A DNA stretch of 64,000 nt from positions 1-64,000 of the forward strand of contig VLTN01000041.1 of NCBI GenBank assembly GCA_008330645.1, written 5' to 3'. Positions 60,057 to 64,000 of the stretch are shown one piece after another. Position 1 is the first letter of the stretch. Every line of letters begins with the position of its first letter. Position numbers and translations under genes: made by a program. This DNA is from Cafeteria roenbergensis. Lineage: Eukaryota > Sar > Bigyra > Bicosoecida > Cafeteriaceae. Below the pieces are notes generated by a model. It was given only the letters and a program-made list of their open reading frames with translations, was not told where the DNA came from and made no database searches.

Positions 60057-62524
60057 CTAGTTCGAGCGCTCGTAGAGGTCGCGAACCACCTCGTAGATGC
60101 CCATGGAGAGACCAAACGTGGGCGCGAGCACGAGGCCGCGGGGCACGGCCCCACGGAACAGGGCTCGCGCGCCCTCCTCGGCGATGACCGTACGGAAGGC
60201 GTTGATTGTGGTTCCGTAGCGCTCGAACCCGCCAGGGAGCTGCAGCCGGGTCTTGATCACGTCGGCAGGCGTCACGGCCATCGCACAGGCCCCGCCCACG
60301 GTGACGCCGGACACGAGCGTTGCGGCGAAGCTGTTCATCTTCAGGTCCGCCTTGAGCAGGGCGGAGAAGGAGCCGTGAAGCGGGAAGAATGCCAGGCCGA
60401 ACGGGAGGTCGCGCATGAGGGACGGGACGATGGCCTTGTAGAGCGCGAGCACGCCCTCCTTGTTCACCACCTCGGCTCCGACGCGCCAGCCGCGGCGGAG
60501 AGACGCGAGCGCCTCGGCCAGGGGGGTGTCACGGCCGACAAGGGTCTCGACGGGCGATCCCGACGGCGGGAGGCGGCGGGTAAGGGCGGACAGCGACGAG
60601 AAGAAGGACGAGGGCGGCTTGTCCGGCACGGCGGCGCCCTGGGGACCCGCGAGGGAGCGAAGGGGCAGGGAGGGGCCCAGCGAGGAGCGGGCGATGGCGC
60701 TGCCCGGCACATGGGCGAGCTGCGGGGGGGGCGCCCCCATGACGCGAGGGCGCGACGAAGGCGCCACGGCGGCGGCGCGGTGCCAGGTGGGGTCGGCGCC
60801 CACGGAGGACGGCGCCGACGCGCTGAAGGCCGCGAAGAAGCCGGCCTGTGCCGGGTCGTGCGCCCGCGGGCTCAGCAGCAAGGATGGGTGGGGCAGCATG
60901 AGCGACGAAGAGACCGAGGCTGCGGCCGCCGGCTGAGGCAGCATGTGCGCTGCCGCCACACCCGCACGCGCGGAGAGGGCCGCAGCGGCGCGCTCGGCCG
61001 CCGGCATGGGCGCAATCTCCTGGGCGCACTGCATGCGGATCTTGACGAGCTCCATGGGGACCGTGATGACCCCCTGAACCGTGCCAGCGGTGCCGCCGGC
61101 AATCATGCCCTGGATGGCGGTCACCTGCCCGTCCGCGGAGAAGTACTGCGGACCGAGGCAGAAGCAGGCAACGCCGCCGCGCGAACGCACAGGGGTTGGA
61201 GCGGGTGTGCACACCTCCGTGCGGCTGAACTACACAACATTTGCCTCGCGACGCCATTTCACCAGCCTCACCCGACGGACGGCGTCGTTGACGCCCAGCT
61301 TGATTGCCTTCTCGGGCGCCACCATCACCAGTGTGGGGAAAAGGCCTGCGAGCGAGCAAACGCAGCATTGCTTCGTCGGCAACGGAAATTGGACCCTGCG
61401 CGTGCTGCAGCCGCATCCGCCGCAGTCGCGCGCTCGGGGGCGCCAGGGGCAGCGAGGCCCCGCCCCGGACGCGAACTGCCCTGGCAGCCACGACGGGCTG
61501 GATGGGGGCGGGGCCGCTGCCCCAGCGGGGGGGGGGGGGGGGGGGGGGCAGGGGCGGCCGCAGCGCTTCCCAAGGGGAGTCGGAAGGGCGACTGGCGCGC
61601 GCCGCTCCGGCCGGTGCAGCGGAGACAAGTTGCACCCGCAGAACCTCGGACTCGCTGACCCAGCAGCTAGTCGCGCTGAGCCGGTGCTGCCGGCGCCCAC
61701 CGCCAAACCGGCGCGAGCGGCCGCGCGCGCCCCGCCCGCACGTCCTAATCCTTCCCACGGGCAGCAAGGGCCATCGAAAGGGAGGACATGCCCCTGCTGG
61801 CGGGAGCAATGCGCTCCCGACGGCCAGCCAACTCTGCCGACGCCGGCGCCAACGTTGTGCCGCGCCCGTGCCCCCTGGGGCGCGCCCCGGCTCGCTGGCC
61901 GCCAGTCCAGGCCCAGGAAGAGATAGGGAAGCGTGCGTGCGCGGTTCTCTCACCTCGGTACAGGCGAGCTGCGCCGCCTTCGGCGAATGCGCGCTTGGCG
62001 GCTCCAACAACTCCCAAAGCTGCGCGAACCGAAACAACCATTGGCCAAGCGGCGGGGTCAGCCAGCGGGCGCAAGGTATCACCGCCCGCGAACGCCACCC
62101 GGGGGGTCGGCGCCCCAATTCGCCGCCAAGCCCCACCCGGGGAGCTCCTTGAGCCCTCCCAGCGGGCACAACGCGCCTGGCTCGCGTTCCCGTGGCTCAA
62201 CGACGCGTTGGCTGCGGCTTTTTTCCGCCAACATCAACGCACCTTCCGAGGACGCCTGCATCAGGCTCTTGATTGTGTCCAGGGGGAACACGATGGCTGT
62301 TCCGAGAACCCCAGAGAACGCCCCGTTGGCAACCTTGAGCGCCACGGGGAGCTGCGGGAGGGGTTCAAAGCGCCGAGTTGAGACAAGCGATGGTCGAGTC
62401 GGCGTGCCACGGGACTGCAACAAAAGGCAGCGAGGCGAAATGCGAGCCCGCGGGCCCACTCCAGTCACAGCGAACTCACATCCACGCGGCGCGCGGGGGC
62501 GGCGGGGCCCTGGGCGGATGCCAT
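60057..62524 (-). CDS. Mitochondrial carrier, glutamate carrier (SLC25A22/A18)-like
   Basis: 460 residues from five exons: 62524-62480, 62351-62243, 62019-61954, 61345-61272 and 61145-60057. Introns are 128, 223, 608 and 126 bases; donors GTGAGT, GTGCGT, GTGAGA, GTGAGG; all acceptors CGCAG. Carrier signatures come in order: VFPLDTIKSLMQ (repeat 1), AFAEGGAARLYRGLFPTLVM with VAPEKAIKLGVNDAVRR, VPMELVKIRMQ (repeat 2) and VTPADVIKTRLQ (repeat 3). The VxPEKAIKLxxND segment is typical of inner-membrane glutamate carriers. Between repeat 2's signature and ALYKAIVPSLMRDLPFGLAF lies an Ala/Pro/Ser-rich insertion of about 150 residues on the matrix side, foreign to the family. The single-exon C-terminal two thirds would be read as a truncated carrier without the four small exons. 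Substrate by homology. Confidence 0.92.
61527..61548. repeat. G22 homopolymer inside a carrier intron
   Basis: Twenty-two G on the plus strand, poly-C in the pre-mRNA, about 180 bases before the acceptor of the 608-base intron. Longest tract in the window. Confidence 0.9.
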
Positions 62525-63194
62525 GGGAACTGTTCTGGGCTGTGCTCTTTGCGCGGTCCAGCGCGAAGGGCTCTGCCCGAACACCCACGTCATCCGCCAG
62601 CAGGCGCGCGTTTCCATGTCAGATGGCCGCCGGAATCGGTTCTGCATGGCCTCCCCGTCGCCACTGCGACCCCGTGGTGGGTTGCCGGTGGCCGTCCCGA
62701 TCTCGCGGCCGCGCGGCCACAGGCATCGTGGTCTCGGGAGTCAAATTTTGGCACCGCGGCGCAGCGCAAGCGCCGGACGCATCTGTTCGCGAATCGCACT
62801 CAGCCGGCTCGGCGCGCTGCTGGGAGCGGCAGCCCCGCCGCAACGGCACCCCTGGCGCAGTATGGGCGCGCTTGTACGCGATTCCCCGCCCCCCGGCTTG
62901 CCGTGGCGCTCGGGGAGCGCGCCCGGCGCGCTGCTTCCGTTTCCGTGTCGCGCCGCGACGGAGACAGCAGCACAGCTGAATCAATTTCGGCGCCAGGCTG
63001 GGCACGGCGTGAGGCGGCCCACGCTCGCGGTCTTCAGCCAGCATGGCCCTTTGCCAAACCAGGAGTGCCGCGTGTGGCAAGCGAGGGAGCGAGCGCCGAG
63101 CAGCGCAGCGCAGCGCCGCGCGGCTGCTGCTGGAACCGCTCCAGTCCGCGAAGGGCCCACAATCGCAATCACTCGCGCACGCACGTGCGCTCGC
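62525..63194. other. Intergenic
   Basis: 670 bases between two minus-strand genes: the 5' region of the carrier and the 3' end of the RCC1 gene. Open frames here lack family features. Confidence 0.45.
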
Positions 63195-64000
63195 TCACGC
63201 GCGGGAGTCTGCAACGAGGGCCAGCGAGTGGTCGCTGCCTGCTGCCACAGTCGTCACGGAGCGGCTGCCGCCGAGCGCGCTGCGGCTGAGCGACTCCACC
63301 CTCACGGGCTCCAGCCTGTACGCCGCGACTGACTCCGTGGTGTCCCCGCGCCCGAGCTGCCCGTTGCGCCCGCGCCCCACAGCCAGAACCTCGCCGCTCG
63401 CAAGCAGGAGGAGGGTGTGGTTGCCGCCGGCAGCGCCCCCCACCACGCGCTCGCCCTCCAGCATCGTCGTTTCAATCCGTCGGGGGATGCCGACGTCTGA
63501 CCGGTCGCCGGTCGCCAGCTGGCCGCTGCTGTTGCCGCCCCACGCCATGGCGCCGCCGTCCTCGAGGATTGCCACGCTGTGCTGGTCGCCAGCGAGCACT
63601 CTGACGACGCGCGGCGCGCCCTCGTCTGGGCCGCCCAGCCCCCTCACCTGCACGGGCTCCAGGTGGCGGAGGGCCGCCTGCCCGGTGCCACACTGCCCGC
63701 TGTCGTCCGCCCCCATCGCGAGAACTGCGCCGTTGCTCAGCAGCACCAGAGTGTGGTCCCTTCCGCATGAGGCCTGCACGACCGTCGCGCCGGCCGCGGT
63801 GGCTGCGGCGAGGGCAGAACCCCCAACGCGCGTCGGAACCGCCACGTCGGCCGTGGAGCCGAGCCCCGGCGCCCCGTCGTGCCCCGCCCCCCACGCGAAC
63901 AGGGCGCCGGAGGCGTCCCACGCGACCGAGTGTGCGCGGCCGGCAGACACGCCGGCAAGCTTCGCCGCCTCGGGCCCGCCCAGCCCAGCCACCACGGCCG
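63195..64000 (-). CDS. RCC1-repeat protein, N-terminus beyond window
   Basis: At least 267 residues; stop at 63195-63197, frame open to the right edge. About five RCC1 blade repeats are visible, each with a Gly-rich turn and a hydrophobic core: GVSAGRAHSVAWDASGALFA, SCGRDHTLVLLSNGAVLAMG, LAGDQHSVAILEDGGAMAWG, GGNHTLLLLASGEVLAVGRG, and AAGSDHSLALVADSRA at the end. RCC1 proteins fold as seven-bladed propellers; the best known is the Ran exchange factor, but many are scaffolds or E3 parts. The C-terminus stops right at the last blade, so any extra domain would be upstream, outside the window. Role undetermined. Confidence 0.9.
   Translation of the reverse strand, partial: AVVAGLGGPEAAKLAGVSAGRAHSVAWDASGALFAWGAGHDGAPGLGSTADVAVPTRVGGSALAAATAAGATVVQASCGRDHTLVLLSNGAVLAMGADDSGQCGTGQAALRHLEPVQVRGLGGPDEGAPRVVRVLAGDQHSVAILEDGGAMAWGGNSSGQLATGDRSDVGIPRRIETTMLEGERVVGGAAGGNHTLLLLASGEVLAVGRGRNGQLGRGDTTESVAAYRLEPVRVESLSRSALGGSRSVTTVAAGSDHSLALVADSRA

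Overview
The window is nuclear DNA from a very GC-rich unicellular eukaryote. Evidence for a eukaryote: spliced genes with GT...AG introns, a kinesin motor, a SNARE, an eIF4E, a MICOS-type CHCH protein and a mitochondrial carrier. Base composition, many Ala/Gly/Arg/Ser-rich low-complexity proteins and a UGA-decoded selenoprotein would suit a heterotrophic stramenopile flagellate or a marine picoalga, but this lineage assignment is inference. I saw no rRNA, convincing tRNA, CRISPR array, transposon or virus-derived element.

Layout. 1-9.0 kb: a repetitive Ala/Glu-rich protein entering from the left edge, a small possibly mitochondrial protein, a TTD14-like P-loop/CYTH protein (minus) and an unrecognised low-complexity protein. 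9.1-28.3 kb: two giant head-to-head genes, a ~3,130-residue coiled-coil protein with a split PH-like fold (minus) and a ~3,000-residue RS/Gln-rich protein with a split C2 domain (plus). 28.8-37.8 kb: MIC19-like CHCH protein (minus), PP1 catalytic subunit, an unrecognised protein, an eIF4E with a long disordered tail, and an HVA22/REEP protein. 38.0-47.2 kb: an unrecognised 1,410-residue protein, a four-pass membrane RING protein, a hypothetical protein, and a longin R-SNARE. 47.5-53 kb: MFSD1-like transporter, a selenoprotein W-like gene with a candidate SECIS, and serine palmitoyltransferase subunit LCB2 (all minus). 53.3-64 kb: a kinesin-14, a methyltransferase-like protein, a glutamate-carrier-like SLC25 protein and an RCC1-repeat protein running off the right edge.

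The genes are mostly housekeeping and do not form a pathway cluster, though several touch membranes and mitochondria (MIC19, HVA22, SNARE, MFSD1, LCB2, carrier). I rebuilt 15 introns by joining protein families across splice sites. All donors begin GTG (13 GTGAG, 2 GTGCG) and 14 of 15 acceptors end CGCAG, a tight lineage-specific signal. The most notable item is the selenoprotein: splicing brings an in-frame TGA into a Cys-x-x-Sec motif, and a SECIS-like hairpin lies about 330 bases past the stop.
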